Below, piece by piece: positions 42,272 through 50,103 of a DNA stretch of 64,000 bases. Numbering within the stretch: the first letter of the stretch is position 1; every line of letters starts with the position of its first letter. The DNA comes from JOPF136 sp035541255 (lineage in GTDB: Bacteria > Acidobacteriota > Terriglobia > Acidiferrales > UBA7541). The position numbers were made by a program, and so were the translations under genes. Location of the stretch: the NCBI GenBank assembly GCA_035541255.1, contig DATKNR010000075.1, positions 25,536-89,535 on the forward strand. The letters run 5' to 3'. The notes beneath the pieces are model-generated. The model did not search any database and was not told where the DNA came from. It worked only from the letters and a program-made list of their open reading frames with translations.

Positions 42272-43273
42272 GTGGATTCCAATTCTTCGCAATCCGCCGC
42301 CTCTCCCGCCGGGAGCGGCTGGCCTCGCGTCGCCGTCATCGGAGCAGGCGCCGTAGGGTGCTACTTCGGCGGACGGCTTGTCCGCGCTGGATGTCCGGTG
42401 ACGTTCATTGGCCGGCCTGGCCCAAATTCCGGCGTGGCGGCGCTGGCCCGCGAAGGGCTTTATTTCGACAGCCCGGAATTTCAGGAAAATCTCCGGCTGG
42501 AAACCGCCACAGATCCCGCGGCTGCGTCCTCGGCCGATGTGGTCTTGATTTGCGTGAAGACGCTGGACACCGCCACGGCTGCGACGACCCTTGCCCCGCA
42601 CCTTCGTTCCGGCGCCATCGTCGTGAGTCTCCAGAACGGCGTGGAGAATGCAGAGGGCATCCGCAAGGCCCTGTGCGATGCCGGCCGCACACCGTTGCCG
42701 CCGGTGCTCGCTTCCGTCGTGTACGTGGCCGCAGCCATGCCGGAACCCGGACACCTGAAGCATAGTGGCCGCGGAGATCTTGTGATAGGCACGGGAGGCG
42801 ACGACTCGCTCGCGCCCGCGGTGGAGCGCATCGCGCAGCTCTTCACGCGTGCCGGAGTGCCTTGCCGCATCAGTGAGAACATCCACGGAGAACTCTGGTT
42901 GAAGCTCGTGTGGAACTGCGCCGGAAACGCTGTTTCCGCGCTGGGACGCGCCAGCTACGCGCTTGCGGGCAGTCTTGAGCCCGTCCGGCGCGTCATGGCC
43001 GCGGCAGCGGAAGAAGTTGCCGCCGTGGCGCGAGCCGCGGGTATTCGCCTTCCAGACACGGATTGGATGGCCATGGGATTTAAGCTTGCCAGTTCACTCG
43101 GTCCCGCCACTTCTTCCACGGCACAGGACGTCGAGCGCGGCCGGGCCACGGAGATCGATTCGCTCAACGGCTTCGTCGCCCGGCGCGGCGCCACTCTTGG
43201 TGTGCCCACCCCGGTGAACCAGACTCTGTGGGCGCTCGTGAAACTCCTCGAGGCTTCGAACCAGGCTCGGTAG
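42272..43273 (+). CDS. Ketopantoate reductase family (2-dehydropantoate 2-reductase)
   Basis: The 333-residue enzyme would reduce ketopantoate to pantoate with NADPH, a step of pantothenate and CoA synthesis. It has the Rossmann motif VIGAGAVGCYFGGRLVRAG, the second-half block LQNGVENAEGI, and the catalytic-Lys segment LWLKLVWNCAGNAVSALG. The C-terminal domain contains STAQDVERGRATEIDSLNGF, the family signature. The start is GTG 42272, with GGGAGGAC 4 bases upstream. Some relatives use other 2-keto acids, so the family label is safer than a gene name. Confidence 0.88.
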   Translation: MDSNSSQSAASPAGSGWPRVAVIGAGAVGCYFGGRLVRAGCPVTFIGRPGPNSGVAALAREGLYFDSPEFQENLRLETATDPAAASSADVVLICVKTLDTATAATTLAPHLRSGAIVVSLQNGVENAEGIRKALCDAGRTPLPPVLASVVYVAAAMPEPGHLKHSGRGDLVIGTGGDDSLAPAVERIAQLFTRAGVPCRISENIHGELWLKLVWNCAGNAVSALGRASYALAGSLEPVRRVMAAAAEEVAAVARAAGIRLPDTDWMAMGFKLASSLGPATSSTAQDVERGRATEIDSLNGFVARRGATLGVPTPVNQTLWALVKLLEASNQAR

Positions 43274-43285
43274 CTCCGCCGTTCA

Positions 43286-43303
43286 GGCCGGATTTTCCCG
43301 GCC
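43286..43303. terminator. Possible bidirectional hairpin terminator
   Basis: GGCCGG (43286-43291) and CCGGCC (43298-43303) flank the loop ATTTTC, between the convergent ketopantoate reductase and TonB-family genes. No strong T tract follows on either strand, so efficiency is uncertain. Confidence 0.4.
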
Positions 43304-43336
43304 GAATTTCCGCTCTCTCCAATCCTGGATCGCGTG

Positions 43337-45004
43337 TTAGAAGGCGGGCATCGTCGCCCGGAACGGTATTCGTACAATTGCGGCCAGCTCCACGGGGTGG
43401 CCCGCGCGTTCCGCTGCGCGGAATTTCCAGCGAGAGAGGGCCTCCATCGCGTTCTGGTCGAGCTGCGGATCCAGGCTTCTCACCACTTCGATGCTGTCCA
43501 CGGAGCCGTCCCGCCGGATGATGGCGTAGAGAACCACGTCGCCCTGCACCCGCGCGCTCACGTACTCCGGCGGGTATTTCGGGTCCACCTTTCGCATCGG
43601 CTCCGGTCCCTCGATGCCTTCCAGGCCAGCGCTGTTTGGGATTTCTTTGCCGTTCGCATCCAGCTCGACGAATTTCAGTGTCCACGTGCCGGTTACGCTC
43701 GCCAGGTTCGGCATGCTCACATGCATCGTGTAGATTCTTCCGGGCGCCAGCAAATCCTCGGGATGCAGCGCGGCTTTTATGCGTTCCTGGATGGATTGCT
43801 GGGGAACAGACGCGTCATCGGGAGACAGAGCGGCGATACCAGGCTGCCGCGGCACCACACGCGAGGGCGGTCGAAGCCCCACGCCCGATCCGTCTCCGTA
43901 GAGACCCGGAGGGCCAGCCATGTCGGACACAGGCCCGTGCTTCGCGGCGGAGATCGAGATGCCCGGAATTTCGCCGCCATGCCCGTTTCCGCCTCTATGG
44001 TCTGAGGGTGCCACAGCGCTCCCGCTGGCCGTGGTTCCCCCCGCGCCCGGTGCTTTAGCGTCCGGCGACATGGAGAATTGAGCGTTCAGATTTCCCTTCG
44101 GAACTTCCAGGTTCGGCGGTGGAGGCGCGGGCGCTTCCGAAAGCGCTATCAGTTTCTGCCCCGCGAGATCGGGACTGGGCGCAGCGTGGATCTCCGGAGC
44201 CGCTTCATCGGTCCGCCGTCCTGCCTGGAAGGTGGGCCGGGCCGTCGTCTTCACCTCGAGAGCTGGCTTCGGTAAGTCCACATGCTGAGACGTTATGGTC
44301 ATGTCCGGCAAAGCGGCGGGCACGTTTGGCGCCACGACAGGCGCTTGTGGCCGTGCCAGCTTCTGCCGCATGCGCGTGTGGGAATCCACCTTCAAGTGCC
44401 GCCGGGGCGGGGGCGGCGCCGGCAGGCTCGGCCATTCCACTATGTTCGGCAGCGGGGGCAGGATCTTCGGCGGTTCCGGGGAAACTGCAGGCTCGATCAG
44501 CGTTTGCCGCGGATGCGTGGCCACTTCCGGTTTCGAAATAATTGTCTGCCGCGGATGGAACTTGTCCGCGCCCCGGCGCGCCGCTTCAACTCCGTGGTGC
44601 GGGGCGGCCTTCCGGCTCTCCTTGCGGAACGCGGGAATGTAGGGAAGCAGGACGCTCGAAGAACCCGTCCAGGCCACTTCCACCTGCTTCGGCGCAGTCT
44701 CCGCCGCAGAACGGCTCAAACCGAAACGGAATCGGAGAGGAAATACGACCAACAGCACATGCAACAGGGCCGAAAGGAAAATCAGTTGCCAGTTATTCCG
44801 GCCTCGAATCCAGGCATCGAGGAAATACGGCCCCACGGGCCAGCCCTGTGGCGGCGCCGGCCCGCGCAGCAGGACCAGCAGGTTGCTCCACAATCCCGCT
44901 TGCGGCCATTCCCAGGCAGATCCCAGTGGACGCGGAGTAGCCTCCTCGCCCAGCCGGGGTTCTTCCAAAGCTGGCGCATGCCCGCTTGCAGCAGAGGCGC
45001 TCAT
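43337..45004 (-). CDS. TonB-family protein
   Basis: The 555-residue protein has an N-terminal cytoplasmic segment, one membrane helix (about 73-92, WQLIFLSALLHVLLVVFPLR) and a long periplasmic Pro/Ala-rich linker (about 130-400). The C-terminal TonB-type domain has the motif VDPKYPPEYVSARVQGDVVL and ends RWKFRAAERAGHPVELAA. TonB proteins transmit proton-motive force to outer-membrane receptors. The very long linker would span a wide periplasm. No exbB/exbD is nearby. The membrane segment starts later than usual, after about 72 residues. It runs opposite to the ketopantoate reductase gene. Confidence 0.9.
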   Translation of the reverse strand: MSASAASGHAPALEEPRLGEEATPRPLGSAWEWPQAGLWSNLLVLLRGPAPPQGWPVGPYFLDAWIRGRNNWQLIFLSALLHVLLVVFPLRFRFGLSRSAAETAPKQVEVAWTGSSSVLLPYIPAFRKESRKAAPHHGVEAARRGADKFHPRQTIISKPEVATHPRQTLIEPAVSPEPPKILPPLPNIVEWPSLPAPPPPRRHLKVDSHTRMRQKLARPQAPVVAPNVPAALPDMTITSQHVDLPKPALEVKTTARPTFQAGRRTDEAAPEIHAAPSPDLAGQKLIALSEAPAPPPPNLEVPKGNLNAQFSMSPDAKAPGAGGTTASGSAVAPSDHRGGNGHGGEIPGISISAAKHGPVSDMAGPPGLYGDGSGVGLRPPSRVVPRQPGIAALSPDDASVPQQSIQERIKAALHPEDLLAPGRIYTMHVSMPNLASVTGTWTLKFVELDANGKEIPNSAGLEGIEGPEPMRKVDPKYPPEYVSARVQGDVVLYAIIRRDGSVDSIEVVRSLDPQLDQNAMEALSRWKFRAAERAGHPVELAAIVRIPFRATMPAF

Positions 45005-45148
45005 GGCTTGGCATTATAGCCGGACTCGATTCCTTCCGCCCGAGTCCGCTCGCCGCCACTTAACTGTTGCGAACCGGCGGCGGCTAAGTCGAGCCAGCCG
45101 ATTTTCCTCGCGAGCACGCGCGCGTACTGTACCGCCGGTCTTCTCCGG

Positions 45149-45766
45149 CTAGGCTTCGGCATCGCCGGCAACCGGGTTTCCCGCCTCGAAGCCTTCTGCG
45201 GCGATCGTGCGGACTGTGAGGGCATAGAAGTCGAGTGCGGCATCTCCCTGAACTACGGTGCGCGTGCGAACCAGCGGACCATAAGCCGACTTCAGTGCCA
45301 ATTTTCTTGTGCGCTCGAAGATGATCAGCGTCTTCGCCGCCACCAGCGCCGAACCGGCGAGCGTTTCGAGCACGCGCGCATATTCCTCCTTTTCACCGTA
45401 CGGAGGATCGAAGAAGAGCATGTCTGCCGCCATGCCTCGCTCGGCCAGAGTGGTCAGCCCGCGGCAAACGTCTCCCGCAATCACCTCCACGCCTTCGCGA
45501 ATTCCCAGGCCCTCCAGATTCTTCCGGATGAGCGCGACCGAGGAGCGGTGTTTTTCAAGAAACACGACGCGGCCGGCGCCCCGGCTGACCGCCTCGATTC
45601 CCACCGCCCCTGTTCCCGCGTAACCATCCACAAAGAAGCAGCCATCGATCCGGGCTTGCAGAATGTCGAACAGTGTCTCGCGCAATCGGTCGCTCGTCGG
45701 GCGCAGCTCCATCCCACGTCCGCTTGCGATCCTACGGCTGCCGTATCTTCCCGCGATCACCCGCAC
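45149..45766 (-). CDS. rsmD: 16S rRNA (guanine966-N2)-methyltransferase RsmD
   Basis: The 205-residue protein matches RsmD: RVIAGRYGSRRIASGRGMEL at the N-terminus, the SAM pocket FVDGYAGTGAVGIEAVSRGA, and catalytic motif IV as FFDPPYGEKEEY. It methylates G966 of 16S rRNA. It is 7 bp downstream of recG on the same strand, so both probably share a message. A 144-bp spacer to the TonB-family gene has no visible element. Confidence 0.95.
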   Translation of the reverse strand: MRVIAGRYGSRRIASGRGMELRPTSDRLRETLFDILQARIDGCFFVDGYAGTGAVGIEAVSRGAGRVVFLEKHRSSVALIRKNLEGLGIREGVEVIAGDVCRGLTTLAERGMAADMLFFDPPYGEKEEYARVLETLAGSALVAAKTLIIFERTRKLALKSAYGPLVRTRTVVQGDAALDFYALTVRTIAAEGFEAGNPVAGDAEA

Positions 45767-45773
45767 GGATGCC

Positions 45774-47978
45774 TTACCCCACCGCCGCCAGTTGATACCG
45801 GCGTTTCCAATCGGGACCCAGATAGGCCATCAATTTCGAAAGCTCGGGCGACGCGCCGCCTTCCATCATGGACAGCGCTTCGCGCCGCGCGGCCTCCAGC
45901 ATGTCGAAATCCCGCAGCGGATTCGCCACGTGAAAGCCCATTTCGCCGTGCTGGCGCGTGCCGAACAGTTCGCCTGGCCCGCGCAGCCGCATGTCCACTT
46001 CCGCGATTTCAAATCCGTTGGTGGTGCGCACCATGGTGGTGAGCCGCTCGTTCGCTTCCTCGCTCATTTTTCTCGGGGCCACCAGCACGCAGAACGACCG
46101 GTCGCCGCCGCGTCCCACTCGGCCGCGCAGCTGGTGGAGCTGGGCCAGGCCGAAGCGGTCCGCATGTTCGATCACCATCATCGTGGCATTCGGCACGTCC
46201 ACCCCCACTTCAATCACCGTGGTGGACACCAGCACCGACACCTCGCCGCGCCGGAAGCTCTCGATCACCGCTTCCTTCTCCTCGCTCTTCAACCGGCCGT
46301 GCAACAGGCCCACGCGCAGGCCGCCGAACACTTTTTTCGACAGCCGTTCGTACTCCGCGACCGCGGCTTTCAGTTCCGCCTTCGATTCCTCGATGACCGG
46401 ATACACCACATACACCTGGCGTCCCTTCTTCACTTCGCCACGCGCGAATTCCCACACTCCCGGAAGGTTGTCTTCCGAGGTCACTCGCGTTTCCACCGGC
46501 CGGCGTCCCGGCGGCATCTCGTCGATCACGGACTGGTCCAGATCGCCGTAGAGAGTCAGGCAGAGCGTGCGTGGAATCGGCGTGGCCGTCATCACCAGCA
46601 CGTCGGCCGCTGTGCCTTTCTCCCGCAGCCGTTTGCGTTGCAGCACGCCGAAGCGGTGCTGCTCGTCCACAATCACCAGGCCCAGGTCTTTGAACTGCGC
46701 CGCCTCTTCCAGCAAGGCGTGGGTCCCCGCCACCAGTTGCGTGGCGCCGCTCTTGAGTCCGTCCAGCACCTCGCGTTTCTCCGCGGGCTTCATCCCGCTG
46801 ATCAGAAGATCCACGCGATAGCCAGCCGGCCCCAGCAGCCGCCGCGCGGTCAGGTGATGCTGTACCGCCAGAATCTCCGTGGGCGCCATCAGCGCCACCT
46901 GGCTGCCGTTCTCCATCACGATCACCGCGGCTTCAAAGGCCACCAGCGTCTTGCCGCTTCCCACGTCGCCCAGCAGGAGCCGGTTCATGGGCACCGGGCG
47001 CTCCAGGTCCGCCGCGATTTCCGCGAGCACGCGCTTCTGCGCCGCGGTGGGCTTGAACGGCAGAATGCGCTTGACGGCCTCGCGGATTCGCGGCTCGCGC
47101 ACCGAATAGGCGTGCCCTCGCTCGTGCTGCGCTTCGCGGCGCCGCGCCGCCAGCCCCAGCTGGTAGTAGAACAGCTCCTCGAAGATCAGCCGCTTCTGCG
47201 CAGGCGTGCGGAACGCGTTGAGCGCCTCCAGGCTTGCGCCCGCGGCGGGGAAGTGGACCTCTTCGATTGCCGCGCGCCGTGGCGGAAATCCATATCGTCC
47301 GCGGATCGCTTCGGGCAGCGCATCGGGAATCGACGGCTCCAGCAGGGTGAGAGCGTGATGAATCACCCGGCGCAGCATGCGCGAGCTGATTCCGCCCATG
47401 GCCTCGTAGATGGGGACGATCCGCCCCACCTCGGTCGAATCCTCGGTGTCTCCGCCCAGCAGCTCGAACTCCGGGTTTATCATTTCCAGTTTGCCGGGAC
47501 GGTAGGTGTCGAACTCCGCTTTTCCGTGGAGGACGATGGCCTGTCCCTCTTTGAATCGCCCATCGAGATAGTTTCCGTGGAAGAACCGGCAGTAGAGCAC
47601 CCCGGTCGCGTCACGCACCGTCAGGTAATACACCGCGCCGCGCCCGCGCCGGAATCCACCCAGGCTTCCGTGGACCACTTCCCCCTTGACGGTGGTCACT
47701 CCGCCGCCGCGGATTTCCCGGATGGGTGTGAAGTGGATGCGGTCTTCGTAGCGGAACGGCAGGTAGCGGAGCAGGTCTTCCAGCGTCAGGATGCCGCGTT
47801 CCGCCAGCGTCTGTGCCCGCGCCGGTCCCACACCCTTGAGGTAGGTCACCTCGGTGGACAGAGCGATGCTTCTCGGCGGCGATGGCAGAGCGTCCCCCGT
47901 GCGTTTCCGCGCTAGCTTACACCATCGACCGCACCGGCTGGCGCAGGGGGGCCGGATGCAGTAGAGTCGCCTCTCCAT
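45774..47978 (-). CDS. recG: ATP-dependent DNA helicase RecG
   Basis: The 734-residue protein is RecG, which reverses stalled replication forks. The N-terminal wedge domain starts about residue 40 with YLKGVGPARAQTLAERGILT. Helicase motifs are visible: Walker A LLLGDVGSGKTLVA, DEQH box IVDEQHRFG, TATPIPRT and the C-terminal arginine motif QLRGRVGRGGDRSFCVLV. The C-terminus has RLRGPGELFGTRQHGE. I chose ATG 47978 because the 48038 start would overlap the divergent small membrane gene. True start could be a little further in. It precedes rsmD by 7 bp. Confidence 0.95.
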   Translation of the reverse strand: MERRLYCIRPPCASRCGRWCKLARKRTGDALPSPPRSIALSTEVTYLKGVGPARAQTLAERGILTLEDLLRYLPFRYEDRIHFTPIREIRGGGVTTVKGEVVHGSLGGFRRGRGAVYYLTVRDATGVLYCRFFHGNYLDGRFKEGQAIVLHGKAEFDTYRPGKLEMINPEFELLGGDTEDSTEVGRIVPIYEAMGGISSRMLRRVIHHALTLLEPSIPDALPEAIRGRYGFPPRRAAIEEVHFPAAGASLEALNAFRTPAQKRLIFEELFYYQLGLAARRREAQHERGHAYSVREPRIREAVKRILPFKPTAAQKRVLAEIAADLERPVPMNRLLLGDVGSGKTLVAFEAAVIVMENGSQVALMAPTEILAVQHHLTARRLLGPAGYRVDLLISGMKPAEKREVLDGLKSGATQLVAGTHALLEEAAQFKDLGLVIVDEQHRFGVLQRKRLREKGTAADVLVMTATPIPRTLCLTLYGDLDQSVIDEMPPGRRPVETRVTSEDNLPGVWEFARGEVKKGRQVYVVYPVIEESKAELKAAVAEYERLSKKVFGGLRVGLLHGRLKSEEKEAVIESFRRGEVSVLVSTTVIEVGVDVPNATMMVIEHADRFGLAQLHQLRGRVGRGGDRSFCVLVAPRKMSEEANERLTTMVRTTNGFEIAEVDMRLRGPGELFGTRQHGEMGFHVANPLRDFDMLEAARREALSMMEGGASPELSKLMAYLGPDWKRRYQLAAVG

Positions 47979-48022
47979 CACGGTTTGCGATTCCTGTCGC
48001 ACCGCGGAGAGCGTCCTCGATA

Positions 48023-48253
48023 ATGTCTTTTGCCCCACCCAAAAGGTCCATATTCTCAGGCCTCGGCGAATCCTTCTTCGCCGTGGTTCTCGGCAATATC
48101 ATCTACTTTGCCGTCGCGCCGCTGCTCCCGGCATCGCTGCAGCATGAGCTTTTCCGTCCTGACCTGGGACTGGTGCTGGATTTTCTCGTCTGCCTGGGTG
48201 TGTTTGCCGTGACGCGGCTGGTCCGGACACGCCTGCTAAGTCACACAAAATGA
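48023..48253 (+). CDS. Small membrane protein of unknown function
   Basis: The 76-residue protein has two hydrophobic segments, roughly at 16-36 (FAVVLGNIIYFAVAPLLPAS) and 48-64 (LGLVLDFLVCLGVFAVT). A basic end follows (RLVRTRLLSHTK). The ATG at 48023 was chosen since the preceding residues are polar and low in similarity to membrane patterns. It lies between recG (leftward) and an ECF sigma operon 198 bp on. I know no family. A two-helix inner-membrane protein is all that can be said. Confidence 0.6.
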   Translation: MSFAPPKRSIFSGLGESFFAVVLGNIIYFAVAPLLPASLQHELFRPDLGLVLDFLVCLGVFAVTRLVRTRLLSHTK

Positions 48254-48451
48254 ATAGTGTACACGATACCTCTGCCCGGACTCCTGGCCCAGCTCTTCGC
48301 AGGCGGCTTCTGCATCTGCGGAACCTTTCTCCCTCCGTTCGCGTCTTCTTCTATGCTCACCTTGGAGCTCGCCGGCGCGTCAAAATCTATCGGTGGCGCA
48401 CGTTCCGGCCTCGGTGCTGCTGGAGTTGGAGCGGGCCGTGACGTGCGCACG

Positions 48452-49105
48452 ATGACCAAGGCTATGCTCCCTGTGGAAACGGCGTTGGCATTAGAACGAG
48501 AGGCCCAAATACCCTCGGCCAGGACGCTCGAAGAGGGCGACCTGATCCGGGCTGCGCAGCGCGGCGAACGCGATGCCTTTGAGGAACTCGTCCGCCGCTA
48601 CGACCAGGACGTTCTGCGCCTCGCCCTCCAAATTACACGCCGTCCGGAAGACGCCCACGATCTGTATCAGGAAGCCTTCCTGAAGGTTTACCGCAATTTG
48701 GACCGCTTCCGTTTCGAGTGCAGCTTTTACACCTGGCTCTATCGCGTGGTGACGAACGTGTGCCTCGACCATCTTCGCCGCCGCTCCAGCCGCCCGGAGG
48801 ATCAGGCCCCCGAACCCCAGCACCTCGCAACTCCCGCGGATGAGGACTTCTTCGATCGCCAGGCGCACCCGGCTCCGGAAAGCAACCCAGAACGCGCCCT
48901 GATGGGAAAAGAACTGGGCCACCGGATCGCGCTGGCCATGGAGAGGCTCTCCGCGCGGGAACGCATGGTGTTCGAGCTGAAACATTTTCAGGGTCTGCGA
49001 TTGCGCGTGATCGGCGAAATGCTCGGCACGACCGAAGAGACGGTCAAGAATTCGCTGTTCCGCGCCACGCGAAAGCTGCGCAGCAACCTCGAGGCCTTCC
49101 GCTGA
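48452..49105 (+). CDS. ECF-type RNA polymerase sigma factor (RpoE-like)
   Basis: The 217-residue sigma factor has region 2 (FEELVRRYDQDVLRLALQIT then DLYQEAFLKVYRNL) and region 4 (LSARERMVFELKHFQGLRLR then VIGEMLGTTEETVKNSLFRA). A longer frame upstream to 48257 is open but reads low-complexity sequence, so ATG 48452 is preferred. Its stop overlaps the anti-sigma start by one base (TGATG). It opens the first of two converging sigma modules. It probably responds to envelope stress, judging from the partners. Confidence 0.93.
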   Translation: MTKAMLPVETALALEREAQIPSARTLEEGDLIRAAQRGERDAFEELVRRYDQDVLRLALQITRRPEDAHDLYQEAFLKVYRNLDRFRFECSFYTWLYRVVTNVCLDHLRRRSSRPEDQAPEPQHLATPADEDFFDRQAHPAPESNPERALMGKELGHRIALAMERLSARERMVFELKHFQGLRLRVIGEMLGTTEETVKNSLFRATRKLRSNLEAFR

Positions 49106-50103
49106 TGGACACGCCGCACACTTCGCGCCCCGTTGCCTGCGCGGAATTCGAACGCCGCCTCGCGCTCTACGTGTGGCAGGAGCTGGAGCCGTCCGAACGC
49201 CAGGCCGTCGAGCGCCATGTGGCCGGGTGCGCGGGTTGCGCCGCGGCTCTGGCTCGCGAGCGCACTCTGCTCGAACAGCTCAGCTCGCTCGATCCCGAGC
49301 AGCCTTCCGATTTTCTGATCGCGCAGTGCCGCCGCACGCTCTCGCGCCATCTGGATCGTGCGGAAGTCTCGGCACGCTGGTGGAAGCGCGTGAAGGCGGT
49401 GTTTCGTCCCGCCGCGTGGCTCACCGCGCGCCCGGCGTGGACCGTGGCCGGGCTCGTGCTCGCTGGTTTCCTTGCCGGCCGCTATGTGTCGCGTCCCACC
49501 ACGCCCCCTGATGTTGCGCCGGAGCCTTCTCCCGTGGCTTCCGTGGCGCCAGCGGGTTTTGAGAATTCATCGGTCCTCGGAATTCAGCGCCTGCCCGGCG
49601 GCGACGTGGCCGTGCGCATGCGCACGGAGCAGCCTGTGGTGGTTCAGGGCACGCCCGATGATGGCGCGATTCGCCGCGCGTTGCTCGCCGCGCTCCAATC
49701 TTCTGACTCGCCGGATCCTGACGCGCGCCTGGAATCAGTGGACCTGCTTCGCGGCAGCCGTACGGATGCCTCCGTCCGCCGCGCGCTCTGCCAGGCCGCG
49801 CTGCACGACACGAATGCGAGTGTGCGGCTGAAAGCGATCGACGCGCTCCGCGGCATGGAGAAGGAAGAAGACGTGCGCCAGACGCTGCTCCGCGCCCTCG
49901 AACGGGATCAGAATCCCGGAGTTCGCGTGGAGGCCATCAGCGCCCTTCGCGCGTATCTGGATTCCGCTCCGAGCAGCGATTGGTCTCGTGACGACTCGCT
50001 CGTCCGCATTCTCCGCGACCGCCAGCGCAAGGACCCCAACGAGTTCGTGCGTCTGCAAAGCGACGCGGCCATCCGCCAGATTTCTTCGCACGAAGTGCAG
50101 TGA
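49105..50103 (+). CDS. Zinc-type anti-sigma factor with HEAT-like repeats
   Basis: The 332-residue protein starts with a cytoplasmic zinc anti-sigma domain (H-x3-C-x2-C in RHVAGCAGC, about residues 38-46). A membrane helix follows at about 113-129 (WTVAGLVLAGFLAGRYV). The exported part, after a Pro-rich link, has HEAT-like helical repeats: AALQSSDSPDPDARLESVDL, ALHDTNASVRLKAIDALRGM and ALERDQNPGVRVEAISALRA. Such repeats bind other proteins and are an unusual addition for an anti-sigma sensor. It would hold the sigma factor until an envelope signal releases it. Its stop overlaps the next start by 4 bases (GTGA). Confidence 0.88.
   Translation: MDTPHTSRPVACAEFERRLALYVWQELEPSERQAVERHVAGCAGCAAALARERTLLEQLSSLDPEQPSDFLIAQCRRTLSRHLDRAEVSARWWKRVKAVFRPAAWLTARPAWTVAGLVLAGFLAGRYVSRPTTPPDVAPEPSPVASVAPAGFENSSVLGIQRLPGGDVAVRMRTEQPVVVQGTPDDGAIRRALLAALQSSDSPDPDARLESVDLLRGSRTDASVRRALCQAALHDTNASVRLKAIDALRGMEKEEDVRQTLLRALERDQNPGVRVEAISALRAYLDSAPSSDWSRDDSLVRILRDRQRKDPNEFVRLQSDAAIRQISSHEVQ

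Noticed and set aside
45663..47915. A 750-codon frame opposite recG
   Set aside because: It is His/Arg-rich with no domain. RecG helicase motifs are complete on the other strand.
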